In this document: positions 1 to 5,866 of the stretch, piece by piece
How positions within the stretch are numbered: the stretch's first letter is position 1
Layout: each line of letters opens with the position of its first letter
Source of the DNA: an uncultured Bacillus sp.
Lineage (GTDB): Bacteria; Bacillota; Bacilli; Bacillales_B; DSM-18226
DNA: 12,324 nt
Direction of reading: 5' to 3'
Assembly: GCF_946478885.1 (NCBI RefSeq)
Contig: NZ_CAMLDX010000099.1
Span: forward strand, 1-12,324
Made by a program: the position numbers and the translations under genes
The notes under the pieces: model-generated
Seen by the model: the letters and a program-made list of their open reading frames with translations, nothing else
Database searches by the model: none
Told to the model about the DNA's origin: nothing

Positions 1-202
1 TCTCAAAAGATTAAAGCAGTTAATAAAGGATCAGGACAAATTTATTCAGGAACATCTACTAAAGTTTGTCGAGCCATTCAGCCAGTCAGTGGTAAAAGAG
101 GCGGATACCCAGTTCTTTGCTGGATTGGCAAAAGTGCTGCAGCACTATTTGTTCATGGATTCACAAGTTCTTCAAGAACTTAAGAATATAGAAATAATTT
201 AA
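1..202 (+). CDS. TorD/DmsD-family molybdoenzyme chaperone, C-terminal end only
   Basis: The open frame beginning at base 2 gives the last 66 residues of a protein that starts upstream of the window and ends at TAA 200-202. The visible part is helical and has the pattern of the TorD/DmsD C-terminus: an EHLLKFVEPF stretch, then FFAGLAKVLQHYLFMD with its spaced aromatic and Asp residues. Proteins of this family bind the twin-arginine leader and the apo catalytic subunit of DMSO/TMAO-reductase-type enzymes in the cytoplasm, holding them back from Tat export until the molybdenum cofactor is inserted. The stop lies only 15 nt before the catalytic-subunit start, so the two are almost certainly cotranscribed and this is the dedicated chaperone of that enzyme. 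Function is inferred from a C-terminal fragment plus context. No specific symbol can be given because the N-terminal two thirds are not visible. Confidence 0.8.
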   Translation, partial: LKRLKQLIKDQDKFIQEHLLKFVEPFSQSVVKEADTQFFAGLAKVLQHYLFMDSQVLQELKNIEII

Positions 203-217
203 GAGGGGGCAATAACA

Positions 218-2794
218 ATGATTGATTTAGTAAATAAAATCAAGGATTTTAAGATGTCAAGAAGATCATTCATTGGATGGACTTCAGCAGCAGCAGCAAC
301 GGCCGCTATTCCAATCAGCCGTGGTTTAGTTGCAAAAGCAGAAGCAAATATTGGAATTGAGGAAAGTTCAGGCGAAGGCGTTTGGAAAACAGCTGCCTGC
401 TGGCATAACTGCGGCAGCCGCTGCTTAAATAAAGTGCTAGTGAAGGACGGCGTGATTATTCGCCAGAAAACAGATGATACACACGAAGACAGCCCGGACT
501 TTCCGCAGCAACGCGGATGTTTGCGCGGCCGTTCACAGCGCCACCAGGTATTTAATGCAGACCGCTTAAAGTATCCTATGAAGCGGAAAAATTGGAAGCC
601 TGGCGGTGGAAATAAGGAATTACGCGGTAAGGATGAATGGGTACGCATTTCCTGGGATGAAGCTCTTGACCATGTGGCTTCGGAAATTAAGAGAATAAGC
701 AAAAAATATGGCAACGAAGCTATTTTGGTTACTGGAGGAGACAGCAATATTAAAAATGCAATCGCTTCAGTCGGAGGTTTCAGTGAAAACTATGGAAGTT
801 CTTCTTGGGGAGCCTGGAGATGGATTTGGGAACAAATGGGCGTAGGTGAAGGATTAATGGTCAATAGCATCAATGACCGTCTTGACCTGAGAAATTCGCA
901 ATTGATTGTTCTATGGGGAGTAAATCCAGCATGGAGTACTATGGGAAGTGTAACTTACAACTATCTACAAGCGAAGAAGGCCGGAGCACGTTTCATTTCC
1001 ATCGACCCGCTATACACTGATTCTGCTAATGTGTTTGACGCAGACTGGGTTCCGATTAGACCGGGAACAGACGATGCCTTGGCATTTGGAATCATGTATA
1101 CATTGCTTGATGAGGACAGCCTAGCAAATCCATTAGTAAAATGGGATTTCTTAAATAAATACACCATAGGCTTCGATGCCGACCATATGCCGGAAGGTGC
1201 AGATCCGAAAGATAACTTAAAGGATTATATCCTTGGAACGCATGACGGCCAGCCAAAAACACCTGAATGGGCATCTGAAATTTGCGGGGTAGAACCAAGT
1301 AAAATTCGTGAGCTTGCCCGTGAAATTGGCGGAACAGAAAGGGTGGCTCTATTTACAGCGTGGGCTCCTGCTCGTATTGCAAACGGGGAAGGCTGGGTAC
1401 AGGCATTCTCGGCATTAGGAATGATGACTGGACATATGGGAAGCTCAGGTAATATGACAGGCGTTAGCTGTTGGGAATACGCCGCAAACATGGGACCGAT
1501 GCTTCTAACTGCCGGCAGCAGCGACTTAACGTCATTAAAAAATCCGATTGACAATAAGATTAACGAAAATGAAATGTGGGACGCTGTTTTAGATGGCAAA
1601 TTCCTTCAAAGATATGAGGGAGAAAGAAGCGTCAACATTCAAATGATTTATCATAATTACAATAATCACTTACAAACAAGAAGCAATATTGCCAAAGGAA
1701 TTAAGGCGCATAAGGAAGTAGAATTTGTAATTACGAATGCTTATGCATTAACAACTAACGCTAAGTATTCCGATATTGTACTTCCGGTAGCAACGCAATG
1801 GGAAACAGAGGGATCAGTAACGGGCGGAAACCGGGAAATCCTTATTACCTGGTCTAAGATTATCGATCCTTTATATGAATCAAAGACAGACCAGCAAATT
1901 GCTAGGGAATTAATGAAGAAATTAGGAAAAGATCCTAAAATGGCATTCCCGATCTCTGAGAAACAGCAGTATTTTAATCAGTTAGCAGGAAGCAAGGTCG
2001 TAATGGAAAACGGAAAAGACTATGAATTGCTGTGCACCATCACAGAAAAAGATTTAAAGGAATGGGGCGTCGAAGGGAAGCCGCAGCAAGGACGTATTCC
2101 TCTGAAAGAGTTTGTTGACAAAGGCATTTATCAGGTTCCAAGAAAACCAGGAGATAATTTCGGATTTATCGCCTATAAAGAGTTTATCGATGATCCTGAA
2201 GGCCATCCTGTATCAAGTGAAAGCGGCAAATTTGAAATTTACTGCCGTGCTATCAATGAATTATCGAAGAAGGCATATTCAGAAATTGCTCCTATTCCAA
2301 AATATGAGCCAAAAGTTCATGGCTATGAGTCTACCTTTAAAGACTGGAAAACGAAGAAAAAAGGAAAATATCCTTATCAGGTCATTAACCCTCATTATTT
2401 AAGAAGATCGCATAGTACGCTGGATAATGTACCGCAATTACGTGAGGCATGGCCAAACCCAATTTATATCAGCAAAAAAGATGCGGATAATCTTGGCATA
2501 AAAGACGGCGATACAGTTCTTTTCTATAATGAATTCGCTAAATCATTACGTCCTGCCAAGGTTTGTGAAACCATTATGCCGGGAGTACTGGGACTTCCTC
2601 ACGGAGCATGGGTTGATATAGATGAAAAGACAGGAATTGACCGTGCTGGAGCAGATAATTTATTTGTTCCTCATATTCCAAAAGGACTTGGTTCCTCAGG
2701 TTTTAACTCAGCTCGTGTCAATATTGAAAAATGGACCGGTGAACCGCTCGAAGCGGATGTTAAATGGGCGCAACGCATCATTGATTATAAATAG
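218..2794 (+). CDS. dmsA: DMSO-reductase-family molybdopterin oxidoreductase, catalytic subunit (DmsA-like)
   Basis: An 858-residue catalytic subunit predicted to bind bis-MGD molybdenum cofactor and one [4Fe-4S] cluster. A twin-arginine leader is visible (SRRSFIGW, residues 14-21, then an Ala-rich stretch and AKAEA near 39-43), so the folded protein should be exported by Tat. The N-terminal Fe-S motif is C61-x3-C65-x3-C69 with C101, the DmsA type (CWHNCGSRC). The segment YGSSS (192-196) aligns with the E. coli DmsA region holding the molybdenum-ligand serine, making S196 the likely ligand; I see no Cys or Sec there. The C-terminal molybdopterin dinucleotide domain follows (NPHYLRRSHSTLDN, about residue 727 onward). 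The start at 218 has a GAGGGGG ribosome site 9 nt upstream. It is first of three subunit genes and follows a TorD-like chaperone. The class is clear but the substrate is not: DMSO, TMAO, methionine sulfoxide or selenate are all possible. The dmsA symbol is used in the family sense. Confidence 0.9.
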   Translation: MIDLVNKIKDFKMSRRSFIGWTSAAAATAAIPISRGLVAKAEANIGIEESSGEGVWKTAACWHNCGSRCLNKVLVKDGVIIRQKTDDTHEDSPDFPQQRGCLRGRSQRHQVFNADRLKYPMKRKNWKPGGGNKELRGKDEWVRISWDEALDHVASEIKRISKKYGNEAILVTGGDSNIKNAIASVGGFSENYGSSSWGAWRWIWEQMGVGEGLMVNSINDRLDLRNSQLIVLWGVNPAWSTMGSVTYNYLQAKKAGARFISIDPLYTDSANVFDADWVPIRPGTDDALAFGIMYTLLDEDSLANPLVKWDFLNKYTIGFDADHMPEGADPKDNLKDYILGTHDGQPKTPEWASEICGVEPSKIRELAREIGGTERVALFTAWAPARIANGEGWVQAFSALGMMTGHMGSSGNMTGVSCWEYAANMGPMLLTAGSSDLTSLKNPIDNKINENEMWDAVLDGKFLQRYEGERSVNIQMIYHNYNNHLQTRSNIAKGIKAHKEVEFVITNAYALTTNAKYSDIVLPVATQWETEGSVTGGNREILITWSKIIDPLYESKTDQQIARELMKKLGKDPKMAFPISEKQQYFNQLAGSKVVMENGKDYELLCTITEKDLKEWGVEGKPQQGRIPLKEFVDKGIYQVPRKPGDNFGFIAYKEFIDDPEGHPVSSESGKFEIYCRAINELSKKAYSEIAPIPKYEPKVHGYESTFKDWKTKKKGKYPYQVINPHYLRRSHSTLDNVPQLREAWPNPIYISKKDADNLGIKDGDTVLFYNEFAKSLRPAKVCETIMPGVLGLPHGAWVDIDEKTGIDRAGADNLFVPHIPKGLGSSGFNSARVNIEKWTGEPLEADVKWAQRIIDYK

Positions 2795-2810
2795 AAGGAG
2801 GGTATAAGTC

Positions 2811-3350
2811 ATGACACAATTGGGATTTTATATAAATGTAGCAGAGTGTGTCGGCTGCAAAACTTGTACGATCGCCTGCAAGGACAAAAATGATTTAGAA
2901 GTAGGAAGAAATTTCCGCAGAGTATATGATTTTGAAGAAGGAACATTTCCAAAGCCATCAATCTGTCACGCATCCATTTCCTGTAATCACTGTGATGAAC
3001 CTGGCTGCGTAAAGGGTTGTCCAACAGGTGCGATGCATAAACGTTCTGAAGATGGAGTCGTAGTCGTGGATCAGGACAAATGTGCTGGCTGTAAATATTG
3101 CGTGTGGAACTGTCCTTACGGTGCACCACAATATAATGAGGAAACCGGAAAAATGTCTAAATGCGATACATGCCTCGATTTACGTGAAAAAGGCGAAGAG
3201 CCAGTCTGCGTAACATCCTGTATTATGCGCGCCATTGAATTTGGCCCTATTGATGAACTGCGCAAGAAATACGGTGAGAATGCAGACATTAAAGGCATCC
3301 CAAGTTCTTCAATTACAAAACCAAATTTAATCATCGGTGTGAAAAACTAA
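2811..3350 (+). CDS. dmsB: Four-cluster ferredoxin-type electron-transfer subunit (DmsB-like)
   Basis: A 179-residue iron-sulfur subunit that passes electrons from the membrane anchor to the catalytic subunit. Sixteen cysteines fall in four groups typical of DmsB/NrfC/PhsB proteins: C13-C16-C19-C23, C58-C61-C66-C70, C91-C94-C97-C101 and C118-C121-C133-C137, enough for four [4Fe-4S] clusters. CVTSC at 133-137 and WNCPYGAPQ near 99-107 are family hallmarks. There is no signal peptide, as expected for a subunit that hitch-hikes through Tat with its twin-arginine partner. It starts 16 nt after the catalytic subunit with an AAGGAGGG ribosome site, so it is in the same operon. One additional cysteine (C52) lies outside the four groups. 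The length is somewhat shorter than the roughly 205 residues of E. coli DmsB; the family assignment is not in doubt. Confidence 0.93.
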   Translation: MTQLGFYINVAECVGCKTCTIACKDKNDLEVGRNFRRVYDFEEGTFPKPSICHASISCNHCDEPGCVKGCPTGAMHKRSEDGVVVVDQDKCAGCKYCVWNCPYGAPQYNEETGKMSKCDTCLDLREKGEEPVCVTSCIMRAIEFGPIDELRKKYGENADIKGIPSSSITKPNLIIGVKN

Positions 3351-3370
3351 TATAAAAGGAGGGGACGAAC

Positions 3371-4204
3371 ATGCATGAATGGGCATTATTGATTATGACG
3401 GTGTGTGTTCCGGCAGCAGTAGGCGGGTTCCTGTTCTTAGGAGCCTTCCATAATAAACTAACCAAGGCAGGCCAGGATAACTATAAAGCTATGAAACTTC
3501 CAATTCTTTCCCTGGGTGTTCTTTCACTGGTTGGACTAATCGCTTCATTTTTCCATCTAGGAACACCGACGCATGCTTTTTATACCATTCTCGGCTTTGG
3601 CCGTTCTTGGATGAGCAATGAGATTGTTTTTACAGGAGCTTTTATTGCTTTAGCTTGCTTAACCGCATTGCTAGTATTTGTACAAAAGAAAACGAATCCG
3701 ATTCTTATGATTGTGACAGGTATCGTCGGACTGGCGGCTGTTTTCTGCATGGCCAGCATCTATGCCGCAACACGCGTGAATGGCTGGGACAATGTAAATA
3801 CGTATTTAGTATTCTTCGGAACAGTCTTTACCCTTGGCCCTGTACTTGCAGCTGGCTTACTGTCCGTAACAATTAAAGGAGACAGTTTAAAAAGTATTGT
3901 GAAATGGGCTTTTGCCATCACCATATTTGGTATTGGCATTCAAGTAATCGGCACAGCCTTGTTAGCTGTATCATCAGCTGACATTGAAATGATTAAAGGA
4001 GCAACTGCTTTCGAAAGTCTGTCAGGATACGGCACGATGATTACATTCCGCTGGGTGCTTGAAATCATTGGACTGGCTCTTCTCGGATTTCTGTCATTGA
4101 CTTCTGTGAAGAAAGCCGGCTTTGCCCTGATATATGCAGCCGTTGCGGTGCTAATTATCGGGGAAGGAATGAGCCGCTACGTATTCTACGTCTTGGGTGC
4201 GTAA
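3371..4204 (+). CDS. dmsC: DMSO reductase membrane anchor subunit (DmsC-like)
   Basis: A 277-residue integral membrane protein that should anchor the complex and oxidise menaquinol. Eight hydrophobic segments can be read, at about residues 5-26, 43-62, 84-104, 111-132, 141-166, 176-200, 227-246 and 250-274, the topology known for DmsC. The family motif after helix 2 is present (FFHLGTPTHAF, then GRSWMSNEI at 78-85). H62 in this motif corresponds to the histidine linked to quinol binding in E. coli DmsC (His65). The start at 3371 follows an AAAGGAGGGG ribosome site and lies 20 nt after the Fe-S subunit, completing an A-B-C operon. No haem-ligand pattern of a NarI-type cytochrome b is seen, so electron entry is expected to be by the haem-free DmsC mechanism. 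Its TAA is followed by a 130-nt spacer with a strong inverted repeat, so transcription of the next gene may be adjusted there. Confidence 0.92.
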   Translation: MHEWALLIMTVCVPAAVGGFLFLGAFHNKLTKAGQDNYKAMKLPILSLGVLSLVGLIASFFHLGTPTHAFYTILGFGRSWMSNEIVFTGAFIALACLTALLVFVQKKTNPILMIVTGIVGLAAVFCMASIYAATRVNGWDNVNTYLVFFGTVFTLGPVLAAGLLSVTIKGDSLKSIVKWAFAITIFGIGIQVIGTALLAVSSADIEMIKGATAFESLSGYGTMITFRWVLEIIGLALLGFLSLTSVKKAGFALIYAAVAVLIIGEGMSRYVFYVLGA

Positions 4205-4253
4205 TATTCGCAAATAAATTGTTTTTTCAAACGTACTGTGACTTTTGTTCTTT

Positions 4254-4301
4254 ACAATCAGAAAGCAAAAATCCATACTATGATTATAGCTTTCTGATTG
4301 T
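4254..4301 (+). repeat. 13-bp perfect inverted repeat in the spacer after the anchor gene
   Basis: ACAATCAGAAAGC (4254-4266) is repeated in exact reverse complement at 4289-4301, separated by 22 nt. As RNA it would form a 13-bp hairpin, but no U-run follows, so it is not a canonical intrinsic terminator. The left arm overlaps a -35-like TTTACA (4251-4256) with a weak TACTAT (4276-4281) 19 bp downstream, so as DNA it might be an operator over a weak promoter of the following Fe-S gene. A processing or stability hairpin separating dmsABC from downstream genes is equally possible. Confidence 0.6.
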
Positions 4302-4322
4302 TCCATTGTTGAAAACTTTTGT

Positions 4323-4329
4323 GGGGTGG
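4323..4329 (+). promoter_or_regulatory. Ribosome binding site deciding the ATG start at 4335
   Basis: GGGGTGG lies 5 nt before ATG 4335. A GTG at 4326 in the same frame would add three residues, but it sits inside this purine-rich site and has only TTTTGTGG upstream, so the ATG is the better start. Confidence 0.6.
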
Positions 4330-4334
4330 TAAAG

Positions 4335-5249
4335 ATGGGGCTTTTAAGCAAATGGGTCGAGAGTCTTGATTATGAGTACGAAATATTATCGTCCTGCACC
4401 CGCCATCGAAGCCCGCGTTCCACATGCAGCAAATGTCTGGATGTTTGTGAAGAGGCCGCCATTTCACTGACAAAGAATAAACCGGTGATTGTAAGAGAAA
4501 AATGTGTTGAATGCGGGAATTGCATCTCAGCCTGCCCGGTACAGGCAGTCGCTGGTATTTTTCCAAAACGAACAGTCGTAGATCATAAGCTATTAGCTGT
4601 AGATGAACAGCTTCCTACAGCAAAAGAACTTCTGGTTCTTCACAAAAAAGGTGTGAAAGGACTGATAAGTGAGGATACTACTACTATTGAACTGTGGAAT
4701 CAGGTGATTGAAGAAGCAAATTCGATGCTAAAGCAGCTGGGTAAAGAACCCTTTACCATTACTATTAAGACAATCCAGGCACAAGAGGAAGTATATTCTA
4801 GAAGGGAACTTTTCTCACTTTGGAAAAAAGAAAGCCAATCAATTATGAAACAGGTTGCACCGGCCAAATGGCGCTTTAACCACCAGCAATTGGATTTATC
4901 AAAATATTACCCTGAATATCAGTTTACTTCGATTATCATAGACACAAATAAGTGCATCCTCTGCAAGGCATGTGAATTCCTCTGTGAGAAAAAAAGTCTG
5001 GCAATCGGAGAGACAGATTTTACCGTAACAGCACAAACCTGTTCTTCCTGTCTGTTATGTGTTGATATCTGCTCCGAGAAAGCGATTACAATTAATGAAA
5101 AAATTTCTCCTGCCAGGGAAGTTCATTATCCGGTTTATCAAAAAACATGTAGTGGTTGTCAACAGTCCTTTGTAACGCTGCGAGAGCATGATGAGAAATG
5201 TGTGATTTGTACTAAGCGGGAAGAATTAGGATATATCCCCTTACGCTGA
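4335..5249 (+). CDS. Multi-cluster 4Fe-4S protein with zinc-ribbon-like tail, accessory to the molybdoenzyme operon
   Basis: A 304-residue cytoplasmic protein (no signal peptide, no membrane segment). It has two ferredoxin-type halves around a helical linker. The N-terminal half has C21-x9-C31-x2-C34-x3-C38 and C57-x2-C60-x2-C63-x3-C67. The C-terminal half has C207-x2-C210-x2-C213-x3-C217 and C236-x2-C239-x2-C242-x3-C246. A CSGC...CVIC pair (C272, C275, C289, C292) at the end looks like a zinc ribbon. The linker carries SRRELFSLWKKES (155-167), similar to the SRR-L segments of NapF-like proteins. NapF is a cytoplasmic Fe-S protein that helps mature the nitrate reductase catalytic subunit, so a maturation or electron-supply role for the neighbouring DmsA-like enzyme is a reasonable inference, not shown. 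Several clusters lack the usual proline after the last cysteine. It lies 130 nt after dmsC and 126 nt before tatA. I do not recognise a named gene. Confidence 0.85.
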   Translation: MGLLSKWVESLDYEYEILSSCTRHRSPRSTCSKCLDVCEEAAISLTKNKPVIVREKCVECGNCISACPVQAVAGIFPKRTVVDHKLLAVDEQLPTAKELLVLHKKGVKGLISEDTTTIELWNQVIEEANSMLKQLGKEPFTITIKTIQAQEEVYSRRELFSLWKKESQSIMKQVAPAKWRFNHQQLDLSKYYPEYQFTSIIIDTNKCILCKACEFLCEKKSLAIGETDFTVTAQTCSSCLLCVDICSEKAITINEKISPAREVHYPVYQKTCSGCQQSFVTLREHDEKCVICTKREELGYIPLR

Positions 5250-5258
5250 TATAAAATG

Positions 5259-5318
5259 TCTGTGCGGGGGTCATGCAGGTCCCGGGACGGCTGAACCGAA
5301 AAAAGCACTGGTCATACA
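5259..5318 (+). other. GC-rich, possibly structured spacer with palindrome and short direct repeat
   Basis: In an AT-rich spacer this stretch is unusually GC-rich. It holds a perfect 10-bp palindrome GTCCCGGGAC (5279-5288) and a near-direct repeat GGTCATGCA (5269-5277) / GGTCATACA (5310-5318). GTGC (5262-5265) can pair with GCAC (5305-5308), enclosing GGG/CCC and CGG/CCG mini-helices. This could be a small structured leader of tatA or a weak terminator, but there is no U-run after it. Function is unknown and the pairing is weak. Confidence 0.35.
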
Positions 5319-5360
5319 TCAATTCTAACGGAAAATGGGATTGTTCTGCAAAAGACTAAT

Positions 5361-5368
5361 AAGGAGAG
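5361..5368 (+). promoter_or_regulatory. Ribosome binding site of the first tatA
   Basis: AAGGAGAG, 7 nt before ATG 5376; a near-consensus Bacillus site. Confidence 0.7.
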
Positions 5369-5375
5369 ATTGTAA

Positions 5376-5585
5376 ATGTTATCAAATATTGGCATTCCTG
5401 GTTTAATTTTAATTTTAGTATTGGCGCTGATTATCTTTGGACCGAAAAAACTCCCTGAAATGGGACGAGCAGTGGGACAGACTTTAAAAGAATTCAAGAA
5501 GTCAACGAAGGGATTAATCGAAGAAGATAAGGAAACCATTGAAGAAGCTGCAAATACCACTGAAGAAAAGAAGGCTAAATCTTAA
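5376..5585 (+). CDS. tatA: Twin-arginine translocase subunit TatA (first copy)
   Basis: A 69-residue TatA/E protein. It has one N-terminal transmembrane helix (about residues 6-21, [16 protein letters not shown]), the family [11 protein letters not shown] hinge (21-31), an amphipathic helix (about 29-48) and a charged, Glu/Lys-rich tail. TatA forms the pore-like assemblies that pass folded, cofactor-loaded proteins across the membrane with TatC. Its place after the DmsA-like enzyme with a twin-arginine leader argues that it serves export of that enzyme. No tatC is present in the window, so it must work with a TatC encoded elsewhere. In the first 48 residues it matches the second copy at 42 positions, although the two genes differ at many synonymous sites, so the duplication is not recent. 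The length is normal for Firmicutes TatA. Confidence 0.95.
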   Translation: MLSNIGIPGLILILVLALIIFGPKKLPEMGRAVGQTLKEFKKSTKGLIEEDKETIEEAANTTEEKKAKS

Positions 5586-5596
5586 TACCAATGTTT

Positions 5597-5622
5597 TTGT
5601 TAAAGTATACTAATGATAAAAT
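5597..5622 (+). promoter_or_regulatory. Possible extended -10 promoter upstream of the moeA leader
   Basis: TTGTTA (5597-5602) lies 14 bp before TAAAAT (5617-5622), which has TG at 5614-5615, an extended -10 arrangement. TATACT (5606-5611) is an alternative -10. The spacer is short for a normal sigma-A promoter, so this is weak, but the expected start near 5629 would fall exactly at the foot of the hairpin that follows. Confidence 0.35.
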
Positions 5623-5699
5623 AAGTGACGGGGCGGATGTACCAGTATGGAAGCGGAATGAAAAAATTCGCAGCCGGGCTTCCGTATCCGTCATTTTTT
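5623..5699 (+). terminator. Long bulged hairpin with U-tract: terminator of tatA or part of a moeA leader
   Basis: TGACGG (5626-5631) pairs with CCGTCA (5688-5693), extendable by AAG/TTT. A 10-bp inner stem follows, GTATGGAAGC (5645-5654) with GCTTCCGTAT (5678-5687, including two G-U pairs). Inside it is a small GAAT/ATTC hairpin (5656-5669). TTTTTT follows at 5694-5699. There is a one-sided 13-nt bulge (5632-5644), and GGAT in it (5635-5638) could pair instead with ATCC (5686-5689), competing with the main fold. It is longer and more elaborate than a simple terminator. Confidence 0.7.
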
Positions 5700-5753
5700 A
5701 TAGACAAATTTCTTTAATCGTTTATCAGTAAGAAAATTGAACAGGAAATAAAG

Positions 5754-5788
5754 AGCGCAGAGGCTACAAGCTATCTGTGTTTTATTAT
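5754..5788 (+). terminator. Second U-tract hairpin upstream of moeA
   Basis: AGCGCAGA (5754-5761) pairs with TCTGTGTT (5774-5781), using two G-U pairs. Stacked inside is GGCT-ACA-AGCT (5762-5772) with one bulged A (5773). The sequence then runs TTTTATTAT. It resembles an intrinsic terminator or attenuator lying about 80 nt before the moeA start. Having two such hairpins in tandem in front of one gene is odd for simple termination of the 210-bp tatA gene. Confidence 0.5.
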
Positions 5789-5855
5789 CAGATGAACAGT
5801 TTGAAAGAACGTATGCACTACAATAGCAGCCAGAGATTCAGTACAAAAATTTATT

Positions 5856-5863
5856 GAGGTGAT
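5856..5863 (+). promoter_or_regulatory. Ribosome binding site of moeA
   Basis: GAGGTGAT matches the 16S anti-Shine-Dalgarno complement closely, but lies only 3 nt from ATG 5867 by its last base. Confidence 0.65.
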
Positions 5864-5866
5864 ATC

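Noticed and set aside
1..183. An open frame from base 1 to TAA 181-183
   Set aside because: Its translation is low-complexity and unlike known proteins, whereas the next frame gives a recognisable TorD/DmsD C-terminus ending at 202.
199..747. A 182-residue open frame antisense to the start of the catalytic subunit
   Set aside because: It has no recognisable motif, has an unnatural composition and lies fully opposite a well-conserved gene; a shadow of its codon bias.
1225..1599. A 124-residue antisense frame inside the catalytic subunit
   Set aside because: Same reasons: no ribosome site, no family features, opposite a conserved coding region.
4237..4253. TGTGA followed by N6, a possible FNR-type box after dmsC
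   Set aside because: Only the left half TGTGA is present; the right half TTCTT does not match TCACA.
4326..4334. GTG start adding three residues to the multi-cluster Fe-S protein
   Set aside because: The GTG lies inside the purine-rich ribosome site that serves the ATG at 4335, and has no good site of its own.
5801..5824. TTGAAA and TACAAT as a moeA promoter
   Set aside because: The spacer is only 12 bp, too short for a sigma-A promoter, and no other -35 fits the TACAAT.
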